Source: Pelomonas sp. Root1237 (lineage in GTDB: Bacteria; Pseudomonadota; Gammaproteobacteria; Burkholderiales; Burkholderiaceae_C). From it: a stretch of DNA of 64,000 nucleotides. The DNA lies in NCBI RefSeq assembly GCF_001425055.1, contig NZ_LMDK01000012.1, forward strand, positions 968,205-1,032,204, written 5' to 3'. Below, one piece after another: positions 20,542-30,100 of this stretch; position 1 is the first letter of the stretch; each line of letters begins with the position of its first letter. The notes below the pieces were generated by a model, which searched no databases, had not been told where the DNA came from, and worked only from the letters and a program-made list of their open reading frames with translations. The position numbers and the translations under genes are program-made.

Positions 20542-22091
20542 GCAAGCCACCCATCATCTGGAGCATTGCCGGGCTGGACAGCGGTGGCGGTGCCGGCCTG
20601 TCGGCCGACCAGCGCGCTGCCGATGCGGCGGGCGTGCACCTTTGCCCCGTGGCGGCCGCATTGACGGCGCAGAACAGCGTCGCCGTCGACGCGGTCTTTC
20701 CCGTGCCGCCCGAGCAGCTCGACGCCCAGCTCGCTGCGCTGGCCGATGACCTGCCGCCTGCTGCGATCAAGACGGGCCTGCTCGGTGGTGTTGAGCAATT
20801 GCGCGTTGTTGCACGCTGGGTTGACCGGCTGCGCGAGCGCGCTCCCGTCACTCTGGTTGTCGACCCGGTGCTGCGGGCCTCCACCGGCGCCAGCTTTGCC
20901 GACGAAGCGCTGTTGCGCGCCTATCGCGAGGAGCTGCTGCCGCGGGCCAGCGCCGTCACACCTAACCAGCGCGAGGCCGTGCGCCTGGTGGGCGAGGGCA
21001 GCGTGCCTGCGCAGGCGCGCGCGCTGCTGGCCCTGGGGGCCCGCGCTGTCTGCATCACCGGTGGCGATGCCGGCGGCCCGCTCGCCCTGGATTGGCTGGC
21101 GGCCGAGCATGCAACCGGCTGGCTGGCCTTGCCGCGCCGCGCCGCTGGCAACAACCACGGTACTGGCTGCACCTTCGCGACCGCCCTGGCTGCGGCATCG
21201 GCCCGCGGTTTCGTCGCTGCCGATGCGGCCGTCATCGCCAAGATGCTGACGACCTCCGGCCTACGTGCCGACCTTCAGTCGCCTGGCGCTGGCGCGGGGC
21301 CGGTGCGGCCCGAGTCCGGCTTCATCGGCGATGCCAGCCTGCTGCCCGCGCTGTTCGACGACGAGGCACCACCCGAGGCCTGGCCGGCAGCGCGCCGCGG
21401 GGCACCGGCCCTTGAAGAGGTCTACGCCATCACCGACAGCGGCGCCCATGCCGCCAGCCTTTTTGAGGGCGGCCTGCAAGCCGTTCAATTGCGCGTCAAG
21501 CGAACCCTGGGCGAGGCCGACTCCGTCTGGGCAGCCCGGCTGCGCGCCGAAATCAAGGCCGCGCGCCGCCCGGGCGCGGTCCTCATCGTCAACGACCATT
21601 GGCGCGAAGCGCTGGCCTCGGGAGTCGACTTCATCCATCTGGGCCAGGAAGATCTGCTGGCGCTTTCCGCTGCCGATCGACGTGACCTCGCCGAGGCGCG
21701 GGCTCGGGGCCTGCGCCTGGGCCTGAGTTCGCACAGCCTGTGGGAGCTGGCCCGCGCCGTGGCCTGGTCGCCCGACTACATCGCCTGCGGTCCCGTCTGG
21801 CCAACGCTGACCAAGGCCATGCCGTGGCGGGCGCAAGGGCTGCACAACCTGGCCTGGTGGGTGGCCATGGCGCCGGCGCCGGTGGTCGGCATTGGCGGCG
21901 TGCTGGAGCTGCAGCAACTGGCCGAGATCGCCGCCAGTGGCGCCAGCGCCGGCTGCGTCGTGCGCGGCCTTGCACCCGGGGCGACCCACCTGCCGCAGGC
22001 CTGGCAACGGGCGTGGCGCGATGGGCGTGCTGCGCTGCGTTTTCACGCGCCGCACTGGCCGCTTCCCGGCCTGCCCGTCAAGCTCGAATGA
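20538..22091 (+). CDS. thiDE: Bifunctional HMP/HMP-P kinase and thiamine-phosphate synthase (ThiD-ThiE fusion)
   Basis: A 517-residue fusion. Residues ~1-260 form a ribokinase-fold Thi[47 protein letters not shown] and the GTGC anion hole in [11 protein letters not shown] ~45-residue linker follows. From about residue 295 a ThiE barrel begins ([66 protein letters not shown]). It phosphorylates hydroxymethylpyrimidine twice, then couples it to the thiazole phosphate. The ATG at 20538 overlaps the thiG stop. It is the last gene of the riboswitch-controlled operon. Confidence 0.93.
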   Translation: MSKPPIIWSIAGLDSGGGAGLSADQRAADAAGVHLCPVAAALTAQNSVAVDAVFPVPPEQLDAQLAALADDLPPAAIKTGLLGGVEQLRVVARWVDRLRERAPVTLVVDPVLRASTGASFADEALLRAYREELLPRASAVTPNQREAVRLVGEGSVPAQARALLALGARAVCITGGDAGGPLALDWLAAEHATGWLALPRRAAGNNHGTGCTFATALAAASARGFVAADAAVIAKMLTTSGLRADLQSPGAGAGPVRPESGFIGDASLLPALFDDEAPPEAWPAARRGAPALEEVYAITDSGAHAASLFEGGLQAVQLRVKRTLGEADSVWAARLRAEIKAARRPGAVLIVNDHWREALASGVDFIHLGQEDLLALSAADRRDLAEARARGLRLGLSSHSLWELARAVAWSPDYIACGPVWPTLTKAMPWRAQGLHNLAWWVAMAPAPVVGIGGVLELQQLAEIAASGASAGCVVRGLAPGATHLPQAWQRAWRDGRAALRFHAPHWPLPGLPVKLE

Positions 22092-22173
22092 GGTGCTTGA
22101 GCCCGATTGCGGTGTCGGTGGGCTTTACAGCGCCTGTTACAAAGAATGTGCGCTTCATAGGAGAAACCAGCAA

Positions 22174-22188
22174 TGGCCCGGAGCTTGC
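22174..22188 (+). promoter_or_regulatory. Sigma-54-type (-24/-12) promoter of the PEP-CTERM gene at 22219
   Basis: TGGCCCGGAGCTTGC matches the RpoN consensus TGGCAC-G-N4-TTGC at every conserved base except one (A to C), with the required GG-N10-GC spacing. The start of transcription would fall near 22200, giving a leader of about 20 nt with the ribosome-binding site GGAG before ATG 22219. Many PEP-CTERM genes are known to be driven by the PrsK/PrsR two-component system with sigma-54; no prsKR is in this window. Confidence 0.75.
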
Positions 22189-22218
22189 TTTGATTTGCTA
22201 AATCGCCTGGAGAACAAG

Positions 22219-22731
22219 ATGAATTTCCGTACCGTCCTTGCCGGTGTTGCCCTCGCAGCGTCTGCTTTGGTTGCCCATGCCGCACCCGTCCTGATCATGC
22301 AGGGTGTTGGTGGCGTGGATCTGAACAACCTGCTCATCGGGCAAACCTTCCAGGTCGAAGTGATCGTCCAAGGCGGTTCGGCCGGCGAGGTGGATGCCGG
22401 TGGTTCCGGCGGCGGTGCGTTCACTGCCGATGGCTCGCCCGCGCTGAACCTGACAAACATCGTCATCGGTACCCTGGGTAATGGTGTGGAGTGGAATCTT
22501 GACCCGTCGCTGTTCATCATCGATTACACGGCCGTTGCCGCGGGTTCCGGTTTCATCGCCACCAATTCTCAGTGCCTGAATTCCAACCTTCAGAACTACG
22601 GCTGCGGCTTCACCAGCGGCCCGCTGAATTTCACAGTGCGTGACCCGAACCGCCTGCCCGAGCCCGCCAGCCTGGCGCTGACTGGTCTTGCATTGCTCGG
22701 CCTGGGCGCCATCCGCCGCCGCGCCCACTGA
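22219..22731 (+). CDS. PEP-CTERM sorted protein (170 aa)
   Basis: A 170-residue exported protein. A signal peptide (MNFRTVLAGVALAASALVAHA) is followed by a beta-rich body of about 120 residues with a Gly-rich loop (DAGGSGGGAFTADG) and two Cys residues (SQCLNSNLQNYGCG) that could form a disulfide. The C-terminal exosortase signal is LPEPASL, a hydrophobic ALTGLALLGLGA and the basic tail IRRRAH. The body loosely resembles cohesin-like beta-sandwich PEP-CTERM proteins, but I cannot assign a function. ATG 22219 has GGAG upstream and a sigma-54-like promoter 30-45 bp before it. It lies just after the thi operon but appears to be independent. Confidence 0.85.
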   Translation: MNFRTVLAGVALAASALVAHAAPVLIMQGVGGVDLNNLLIGQTFQVEVIVQGGSAGEVDAGGSGGGAFTADGSPALNLTNIVIGTLGNGVEWNLDPSLFIIDYTAVAAGSGFIATNSQCLNSNLQNYGCGFTSGPLNFTVRDPNRLPEPASLALTGLALLGLGAIRRRAH

Positions 22732-22742
22732 ACGTCGCGGCC

Positions 22743-23681
22743 TCAGCGCCGCACTTCGCTTCCATCCAGGGCCCCACAGTGGGCCCTGATGCTTTCTGCG
22801 AGCCGCCGCAGGGCCGGCGTCAGGCGGTGCCGCCCGACCGCCATCCAGTGAAGCGGCGCGGGCTCGCCGAGCCATTCCGGCAGCAGCGCCACCAGCCGCC
22901 CGGCCGCCAGGTCGGCGGCCACGTCGAGGCGGCTCTTGTAGGCGATGCCCAGCCCGGCCACGGCCCATTCGCGCACCAGGCCGCCGTCGTCCACGGTGCG
23001 GTCCCCACTGACCTCGACCGCGCAAGCCTCTCCATCGGGTGACGTGAAGCGCCAGCGGCCGTGCAGGCTGTCGCCGAGCACCCAGCGCAGGCAGTTGTGG
23101 CCGCGCAGGTCAGCGGGCGTCGCCGGTTGCCCGTGGCGAGCGACATAGGCCGGGCTGGCGCACAGCACGCGACGGTTGTCCGGCGCCAAGGGCAGGGCGA
23201 TGAGACTGGAGTCCGGCGGCTCGCCGTAGCGCACGGCGTAGTCGACGGGCTCCTGCACAAGATCGGCCACCCGGTCGCTGAGTCGCAACTCCAGTTGCAA
23301 CGCCGAGCTGCCATCGCTGGCAATGAAATCCTCGATCCAGTGCCAAAGATGCTGGCGCCCGATGTCGCTGGGCAGGCTCACCCGCAGGCGGCCGCTGAGG
23401 GGCTGGTCCTCGGCCGTGATGCTCCGCAGCGCGGCTTGGCCACCCTCCCATGCCGCCAACAGCTGCCGTGCATGCGGCAGCCATTGCTCGCCCGCTTCGG
23501 TCAGGCGCAGCCGGCGCGTCGAGCGCTCGAACAGCCGCACGCCCAGCTCACGCTCTAGCCTTGCAATGGTGGCGCTGGCCTGCACGGGGCCGAGGTCCAG
23601 GCGTCGCGCGGCCGCCGAGAAGCTGCCAGCCTCTGCTGCGCAGACAAAGAGCTGCAGCGGTGAAAAGCGATCCATCTTCAT
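22743..23681 (-). CDS. LysR-family transcriptional regulator (AaeR/DsdC-like group)
   Basis: A 312-residue LysR regulator. The DNA-binding domain is FSPLQLFVCAAEAGSFSAAARRLDLGPVQASATIARLERELGVRLFERSTRRLRLTEAG (first ~62 residues), and the effector domain occupies ~95-300, including LSGRLRVSLPSDIGRQHL. It is divergent from an NADPH:quinone-reductase-like gene with a 99-bp gap, the usual arrangement for a LysR protein and its target. ATG 23681 is used; ATG 23675 two codons in is equally possible. Its stop lies 11 bases from the PEP-CTERM stop, tail to tail. Confidence 0.88.
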   Translation of the reverse strand: MKMDRFSPLQLFVCAAEAGSFSAAARRLDLGPVQASATIARLERELGVRLFERSTRRLRLTEAGEQWLPHARQLLAAWEGGQAALRSITAEDQPLSGRLRVSLPSDIGRQHLWHWIEDFIASDGSSALQLELRLSDRVADLVQEPVDYAVRYGEPPDSSLIALPLAPDNRRVLCASPAYVARHGQPATPADLRGHNCLRWVLGDSLHGRWRFTSPDGEACAVEVSGDRTVDDGGLVREWAVAGLGIAYKSRLDVAADLAAGRLVALLPEWLGEPAPLHWMAVGRHRLTPALRRLAESIRAHCGALDGSEVRR

Positions 23682-23780
23682 TGTTGTGATGAAACTGATT
23701 CTCCGATCCTAGTCTTTCTGATTTGAATGCCGGCCGCCACCATGACGACCATCGTTGATTCGTCTCAGAAAGGACGCCCC

Positions 23781-24794
23781 ATGAAAGCCGTCGGCTATCT
23801 GCAATCCCTGCCCATCGATCACCCCGAATCCCTGATCGATCTCGAACTGCCCGCGCCGGCGCCCGGCCCGCTGGACCTGCTGGTTCGCGTCGCGGCCGTG
23901 TCGGTCAACCCCGTCGACACCAAGGTGCGACGCAACCGCGCGCCCACGGCATTCCAGCCCGAGGTCCTCGGCTGGGACGCCGTGGGCACCGTGGAGGCGC
24001 TGGGCAAGGACGTCGTTGGCTTTGCCATCGGTGACCGCGTCTACTACGCCGGCGCCATCAATCGCCCCGGCTCCAATGCCGAGCTGCAGGTCGTCGACCA
24101 TCGCATCGCGGCGCTGGCGCCAAAAAGCCTCACCGATGCCGAGGCCGCCGCCCTGCCGCTGACCGCCATCACGGCCTGGGAGCTGTTGTTCGACCGCCTC
24201 GGCGTGCCTGAGGGCGGCGGCGCGGGCCAGAGCCTGCTGGTCACCGGCGCGGCCGGAGGCGTCGGTTCCATCCTCGTGCAGCTCGCCCGTGAGCTGACCC
24301 AGTTGCGCGTCATCGGCACAGCCAGCCGGCCCGAAACGCAGGACTGGGTGAAGCAACTCGGCGCCCATATCGTCATCGACCACAGCCAGCCATTGCGGCC
24401 GCAACTGGTGGCCGCCGGCGTCGCAGAGGTCGAGTTCATCGCCAGCCTCACCCATACCGAGCAGCACTGGGACGCCCTCATCGATGCCGCCGCGCCCCAA
24501 GGCCGTCTGGGCCTCATCGACGACCTCTCGGGCCCCATCGATGTGATGACGCTCAAGCGCAAGGCCCTGTCCCTGCACTGGGAAATGATGTTCACGCGAC
24601 CGATGTTCGGCACGGCGGACGTCGCGGAGCAGGGCCGCCTGCTGGTGCGCATCGCCGCCCTGGTCGACGCGGGTCGTGTGCGCACCACGGTCAGCGAGCA
24701 GCTGCGCCCGATCAATGCGGCGAACCTGCGGCGGGCGCATGAACTCGTTGAATCGGGCCGCATGCGCGGCAAGATCGTCCTCAGCGGCTTCTGA
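23781..24794 (+). CDS. Zinc-type alcohol dehydrogenase-like / quinone oxidoreductase family protein
   Basis: A 337-residue medium-chain dehydrogenase/reductase. The catalytic-domain start MKAVGYLQSLPIDHPESL is typical of the zinc-independent ZADH/quinone oxidoreductase branch, with SVNPVDTKVR and GWDAVGTVEALGKDV. The nucleotide-binding motif is TGAAGGVGSILVQLAREL (AxxGGVG). Classical zinc-ligand cysteines are absent, so a zinc-free NADPH-dependent reductase of quinones or enones is likely. ATG 23781 follows AAAGGA; an upstream ATG at 23727 lacks a site. Expression is probably controlled by the divergent LysR gene. A strong hairpin follows the stop. Confidence 0.87.
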   Translation: MKAVGYLQSLPIDHPESLIDLELPAPAPGPLDLLVRVAAVSVNPVDTKVRRNRAPTAFQPEVLGWDAVGTVEALGKDVVGFAIGDRVYYAGAINRPGSNAELQVVDHRIAALAPKSLTDAEAAALPLTAITAWELLFDRLGVPEGGGAGQSLLVTGAAGGVGSILVQLARELTQLRVIGTASRPETQDWVKQLGAHIVIDHSQPLRPQLVAAGVAEVEFIASLTHTEQHWDALIDAAAPQGRLGLIDDLSGPIDVMTLKRKALSLHWEMMFTRPMFGTADVAEQGRLLVRIAALVDAGRVRTTVSEQLRPINAANLRRAHELVESGRMRGKIVLSGF

Positions 24795-24797
24795 GCC

Positions 24798-24840
24798 GCG
24801 TCGGACAGGGGCGGGCCCGCGCTGCGCCCTTGTCTGACGC
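24798..24840 (+). terminator. Large GC-rich hairpin after the oxidoreductase gene
   Basis: GCGTCGGACAGGGGCG (24798-24813) pairs with CGCCCTTGTCTGACGC (24825-24840) over 16 positions with two G-T wobbles, starting three bases after the stop codon. There is no T-tract, so it may be a transcript-end or stability structure rather than a classical terminator. Confidence 0.5.
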
Positions 24841-24906
24841 CCGACCCCTGCCAGCCTGCCTAGGCTGGGGACATTGCGATCTTGACGCGGAACTGGTCGA
24901 CAGCCC

Positions 24907-25641
24907 ATGTCCACTCGGCGCTTGGACGTCACTGCACCCGTCGTTATCGCCACGGCTGCCTGGTCCATCCCGGCCAAGGTGGCGGCGGCCTTTCCGGCGG
25001 AGGGCTCGCAGCTGGAGCGTTATGCCGCCGTCATGAACGGCGTCGAGATCAATTCCTCCTTTTACCGCCCGCATCGGCCGCAGACTTATGAGCGCTGGGC
25101 CGCCAGCACACCCGAGCACTTCCGCTTCGCCGTCAAGCTCCCGAAGCAGATCTCGCATGAGGCGCGGCTCGAAGGCGTGCAGGAACTGCTGGTGCGCTTT
25201 GCCGGCGAAGCCGGTGCCCTGGGCCAGAAATGGGCCGTGCTGCTCGTGCAGTTGCCGCCATCCCTGCATTTCGACGCCGGCGTGGCCGACCGCTTCTTCA
25301 AGCAAGTGCATGCGGTGTTCGGTGGCGGCGTCGTCTGCGAGCCGCGCCATCTGAGCTGGTTCTCACTCGAGGCAGAGAAGTTGCTGCGCGATCACGAGGT
25401 GGCGCGTGCTGCGGTCGACCCGGCCAAGTGGCCGGGTTCCCACGAGCCCGGCGGCTGGCCAGGCCTGCACTATTTCCGCTGGCATGGCTCGCCGCGCATC
25501 TACTGGTCACCCTATGAAGAGGCCTGGTTGCAGGAGCGCGCCGAGTTGCTGCCGCGAGACGTGCCCTGCTGGTGCGTCTTCGACAACACAGCGTCCGGTG
25601 CGGCGCTGCAGGATGCACTGCGGCTTCAGGCCCTGCTGTGA
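24907..25641 (+). CDS. DUF72 family protein
   Basis: A 244-residue protein of the DUF72 (YecE-like) family, a TIM-barrel group of unknown activity. Characteristic blocks are TAAWSIP near the N-terminus, ERYAAVMNGVEINSSFYRPHRPQTYERWAASTPEHFRFAVKLP, LLVQLPPSLHFD, VCEPRHLSWF and the C-terminal YFRWHGSPRIYWSPYEE with WCVFDNTASGAALQDALRL. No signal peptide. Length and motif order are normal for the family. It converges on the downstream proline-rich protein gene with seven bases between stops. It has no functional neighbours that point to a role. Confidence 0.88.
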   Translation: MSTRRLDVTAPVVIATAAWSIPAKVAAAFPAEGSQLERYAAVMNGVEINSSFYRPHRPQTYERWAASTPEHFRFAVKLPKQISHEARLEGVQELLVRFAGEAGALGQKWAVLLVQLPPSLHFDAGVADRFFKQVHAVFGGGVVCEPRHLSWFSLEAEKLLRDHEVARAAVDPAKWPGSHEPGGWPGLHYFRWHGSPRIYWSPYEEAWLQERAELLPRDVPCWCVFDNTASGAALQDALRLQALL

Positions 25642-25648
25642 ACCCGGC

Positions 25649-27118
25649 TCACCACTTGCAGCCCTTGCCGCGCGCCGCGTCCACGGCCAGTGGCAGGGCG
25701 GCCAGGATGCCGGCGTTCGCGTAGGCCTTGCGACAGTCCTTGTTGGCGGCATCTTCGATGGACTGCTCGAGCTTGGACTTGCGCTCCGGTGGCTGCGGCA
25801 GCATGTCGACCAGGCCCGGGCCGCGGCGGGCGGCAATGTCACCGCGCGGCAGTGACAGGTTCAGCGGCGCGCGCGGTGCGCTGGCCGCGGCCGACGGCGG
25901 CATGGGCAGGTCGGGGCCCAGGCGTGAGCCGGCATCGGGCGAGCCTGCCGCAGCTTTGGGTGCGGCATAAGGGCTGGCGTTGGGATCGCCTTTCGCCGGG
26001 CCGGCCGGGGCGTTGACCTCGCCGGGCACGTTGCCTGACAGCTCGTTCAGCGCCGACGCGCCAGGTGCGGCCGCGGCGGTTCGCGGGGTGGCGGTGCTTT
26101 GCAGCGGCGTGACTGCAGCACCGCCATCGGCCGACTCCAGGCGGCGCACCGGTGCCGGCAGGTCCTGGCTGTTCAGCGCCGGCGCCGTGGCCGTGGCGGC
26201 TGCCGCTGGTGCGCGCAGTTCGCTGGAGCGCGTCAGCGGCGTGACAGCGCCGCCTTCGGCTGTCGGCGCCTCCAGCCGCTGTACGGCGGAGGGCAGGGCG
26301 GTGCTCGGTTCAGGCTGGGCGACGGTGCTCGGCGGCGCGGCACGCAGCTCGGCAGCGCGTGGCGGTGCCCGGCTCACACCCGCCTCGGCTGGCGCCTCGA
26401 GGCGGCGCACCGGGGCCGGCAGCTCGACGCTCGGCGTGGCGGTGGTGGCCGGCGCAGGCGCAGCACGCAGCTCAGCCGGCCGGGGCAAGGCGGCCGCAGG
26501 GGCGGCGGGTGCAGCCTCCAGGCGGCGCACCGCCGAGGGCAGATCGGCAGGCAGGGTGGGCAGTTCGGTCGGGCGGCTCGGCGCACGCAGGCTGGTGGCG
26601 GAGGGCAATGGCGCCACGGCAGCCTCGGGCCTGGCTTCCAGGCGGCCAACGGCGGCGGGCAGTTCCGCCGAGGGCGTTTGCAGCGGCGCGGTGCGCGGCG
26701 GTGCACTGAGGTTCTCGCGCTCCACGGGTTTGAAGCCCTCGGGCAGCTCCAGCGTCGCCGCGCTCGGCGGCGCGGGCGAGGGCTCCTCGGTGCGGGCGGC
26801 TTCGGGTGGCACTTCCTGCGGGTTCGTGCGGCCCAGCCTGGCGGCGCCAGCTTCGGTAACGGCGGGCGTTGGCCCACGCTGTCCGCCGGAGTCGGCCGTG
26901 CTGCTGTCGCTCGGCGGCGCGCCGGCTTGGTTGCCGCTGCGGCCCAGCAGCTTGACGGTCAGGCTGCCCCAGACACCCTGGCCCGGCGCGGCCGTGCCGC
27001 TGGCGTTGCCGAAGACGAGCACCAGCCAGACGTGCAGCAGCACCGCCAGCAGCAGGCAGCGCTGCAGCTGCTTGGGGTCGGGCGGCAAACGGCGGGGAAG
27101 GGCGACGGCGGCAGTCAC
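25649..27118 (-). CDS. Membrane-anchored Pro/Ala-rich repeat protein with TonB-like N-terminus, function unknown
   Basis: A 489-residue protein I do not recognise. Residues ~17-40 form one membrane helix (QRCLLLAVLLHVWLVLVFGN) after a short basic start, as in TonB-like energy transducers. The middle (about 95-380) is low-complexity Pro/Ala with at least five spaced copies of LP(A/S)xVxRLE followed ~15-20 residues later by (E)LRAxP. The C-terminal ~50 residues are a separate charged segment with two cysteines (EDAANKDCRKAYANAG... and GKGCKW). It would be inner-membrane anchored with a long periplasm-spanning rod. A TonB-like or cell-envelope spacer role is a guess. It follows the 1200-residue cyclase gene by 53 bases on the same strand. 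Confidence 0.7.
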   Translation of the reverse strand: MTAAVALPRRLPPDPKQLQRCLLLAVLLHVWLVLVFGNASGTAAPGQGVWGSLTVKLLGRSGNQAGAPPSDSSTADSGGQRGPTPAVTEAGAARLGRTNPQEVPPEAARTEEPSPAPPSAATLELPEGFKPVERENLSAPPRTAPLQTPSAELPAAVGRLEARPEAAVAPLPSATSLRAPSRPTELPTLPADLPSAVRRLEAAPAAPAAALPRPAELRAAPAPATTATPSVELPAPVRRLEAPAEAGVSRAPPRAAELRAAPPSTVAQPEPSTALPSAVQRLEAPTAEGGAVTPLTRSSELRAPAAAATATAPALNSQDLPAPVRRLESADGGAAVTPLQSTATPRTAAAAPGASALNELSGNVPGEVNAPAGPAKGDPNASPYAAPKAAAGSPDAGSRLGPDLPMPPSAAASAPRAPLNLSLPRGDIAARRGPGLVDMLPQPPERKSKLEQSIEDAANKDCRKAYANAGILAALPLAVDAARGKGCKW

Positions 27119-27171
27119 TGCGGGCGCATTTTGGCCCGGCGCCGCGCCCGGGTTGTTACCAGCTCCGGCGA

Positions 27172-30100
27172 TCAGAAGATGGTTTGCGCGAAGGTGTCAC
27201 GCCCGGCGGCCTTGGCGCGGTACAAGGCCCGGTCAGCGCGCTCGAGAAGGTCGTCGGCACCGTCGCCCACGCCGCCCCAGCAGGCCATGCCGACGCTGGT
27301 CGTCACGAGGATCTCGCCGCCCCCGGGCAGTGGCATCGGCGGGCGGATGGCATCGACGAGCTTGGCCGCCACGTGCGACGCCTCGGCATCGCTCAGCAGG
27401 CCTTCCAGGATGACGACGAACTCGTCGCCGGCCAGACGCGCCGCGGTGTCGGTGCTGCGCACGGCGCCGCGGATGCGCGTGGCAAATTCCTTGAGCACGG
27501 CATCACCGGCGGCATGGCCATGGCCGTCGTTGATGCGCTTGAAGTGGTCGATGTCCATGAAGATCAAGGCCAGGGCCTTCTGGCCGCGGCGGGCGCGCGC
27601 CAGCGCCAGGGCCAGCCTTTCCTCGAACTCGCGGCGGTTGGGCAGGCGGGTCAGCGGATCGATGCGGGCCAGTTCATGCAACCGGCGCTCGATGTCCTTG
27701 GTGGCCGTGATGTCGGTGGACAGGGTGTAGACGCCGGCGACGTTGCCGTCGGCGCGCCGGTCGGGGATGTAGACGGTGTGAAGGTACCGGGTCAGGCCCA
27801 GGGCCTGGGACGCGACCTCAAATTCAACGCGTTCGCCGCGCAGCGCCTGCTCCAGGGCCGGCTGGCGCTGGGCATAGAGCTCGGGACCGATCAGCGCCTT
27901 CAGGTGGCTGCCGACGGCCAGTTCGGGGGCCACGCCCATCCATTCCTCGAAGGTCTTGTTGACGAAGGTCAGGCGTTGGTTACGGTCGATATAGGAGATC
28001 AGCACCGGCAGGTTGTCGGCGATGGCCTTGAGGTGGGCCTGGGCGTCGCCGAGACGCTGGGCGGCGAGCTTGCGGTCGGTGATGTCGAAGGTCACCGCGA
28101 AGACGCCGACGACCTGATCGTCGGGGTCGAACTCCGGCACATAGGTCTGCTGGTATTGGCGGGCCTGGCCAACACTGGGGCCGGTCTCTGATTCGAAGAC
28201 GACGGTCTGGCCCGCCATGGCCTTGGCCAGCCAGGGGTGCACCTGCGCGACGTAGTCCGCGTCACGCACTTCGTCAATGCGCCGGCCGAGCAGTTGCTCG
28301 GGATCGAGTTTGAGCAGGGTCTCGAACTGGCGGTTGGCGAACAGATAGCGGCCGTCGGCATCCAGGTGGGAGATCAGGGCCGGCAGGTTGTCCGTGATGG
28401 AGCGCAGGCGCCGCTCGCTGCGCTCCTGCTTCAACTGGGCACTGCGCAGGGCCGTGATGTCGAAGGTCATCAGATAGAAGCCGCTGACGGCATCGGTCTG
28501 CGCGTCGCGCATCGGCACGAGGTGGATCTGGAAATAGCCAGTGCCATCGCGCCAGGGTAGCGAGCCCTCGAAAGTCTGGCGCTGGCCTTGCAGCACGGCC
28601 TTCACATGGGGCTCGTGCAGGGCATAGCTGGCCTCGCCCAGGCCGTCGCGCATGGGCAGGCCGATGGCCTTGTCGCGGTCGACGTTGTGGATCTTGAGCG
28701 CCAGGTCATTGGCAAAGATGCAATGCTCCTCGGCATCGAAGACGCCGACGATGGCCGGGATGGCGTTGGTCACGTCGCGCATGCGCTGCTCGCTGGCGGC
28801 GAGTTGGCGGGCAGCGGCCTTGCGCTGGCTGACGTCGCGCACGAAGGCATTCGCGGCGTAGCCGTCGCCTGCCGCCATGGCGGCAACGGACAGCTCCACG
28901 TCCAGCAGCCGGCCGTCGCGGTGCTGGGCCACGAGCTCGACACGCTGGTTGACGACGCGGCCCTGGCCGGTGTGCCGGAAACGCGCCATGCCGGCCTCGT
29001 GGGCGGCGCGTGACTCAGGCGGGATGATGAGTTCGGCAACGCGCTGGCCCCTCGCCTCGGCCTCGGTGTAGCCGAACAGGCGTTCAGCCTGCAGGTTCCA
29101 GTCGGTGATGAGGCCTTCGCTGTCCAGGCCGATGAAGGCGTCGCTCGAGTTGTCGAGGATGGCGCGGCAGCGCGCCTGCTCGCCGGCCAACTGCTTCACC
29201 AGGGGCCTCACGTGCTGCCTGAGCACCCAGGTGCCTATCAAAGTCAGCACCGTCAGCAGCAGGGCCAGCCAGCCCAGGCGCTGGCGGATGACGGCGAAGA
29301 CGGCGTCGATGTCGGCCTTGACGACCATGGCTAGGCCGGTGCGCCCGAGCGGCACATAGGCCGCGACGACCGGCACGCCGCGCAGGTCTGGCGTTAGCGT
29401 GACGCCCGTCTCGCCGAGCAGGGCGCGGTTGATCGGCAGGTTGACGTTGCCGCTCGCGTCGAACATCGGGATGGTGAAGGCCTTCGGGTAGAGCTTGGAC
29501 GGCACACAGGACGCGACCTTGTCGATGCGGTTGCAGATCAGCACGTCGGAGGAGGCGTCGGTATCGCGGATGCGCATGACCAGGCGGTCCATCAATGCCA
29601 GGCGCTGCTCGCTCTGGAAGCGGCCCACCACCTCGCCCTTGTCCATGACCGGAACGTCGATCGCAAGCAGGAAACCGCTGGTCCAGGCGAGACGACCCGT
29701 GGCGGCGTAGTCGGACGCCAGCGCCAGCGACGGCGTGCCGGCCTGGGCCGCGAAGGCGCCTGCCTCGGCCAGCGGCGCGCCGGTGGCGTCGACGAAGCGC
29801 GCCGCGGTGACGCCGGCCGTCAGCAGGCTGCGTGTGATGTTGCCCAGGCGCTCGCGCCGGGCGGTGTCGGCCGGGCTGCTGGCCAGCGCCGCGAGTTGCT
29901 CGATGACGATGGGGCGGGTGGCGATGGTCTGTGCGAGCCAGACGCCGCCGTCGACGGCGCTGACCAGTGCCTCGGCGGTGAGCACTGCCGTGGAGCGCAC
30001 ATCTTCCTTGCGCGTGTGCTCGAATTCCGATTCCAGCGCTGCGAAGCCGCCCGCACCGGCCGCCACGGCGACCAGGGCCAGCACGGCCAGCGAGCGCCGC

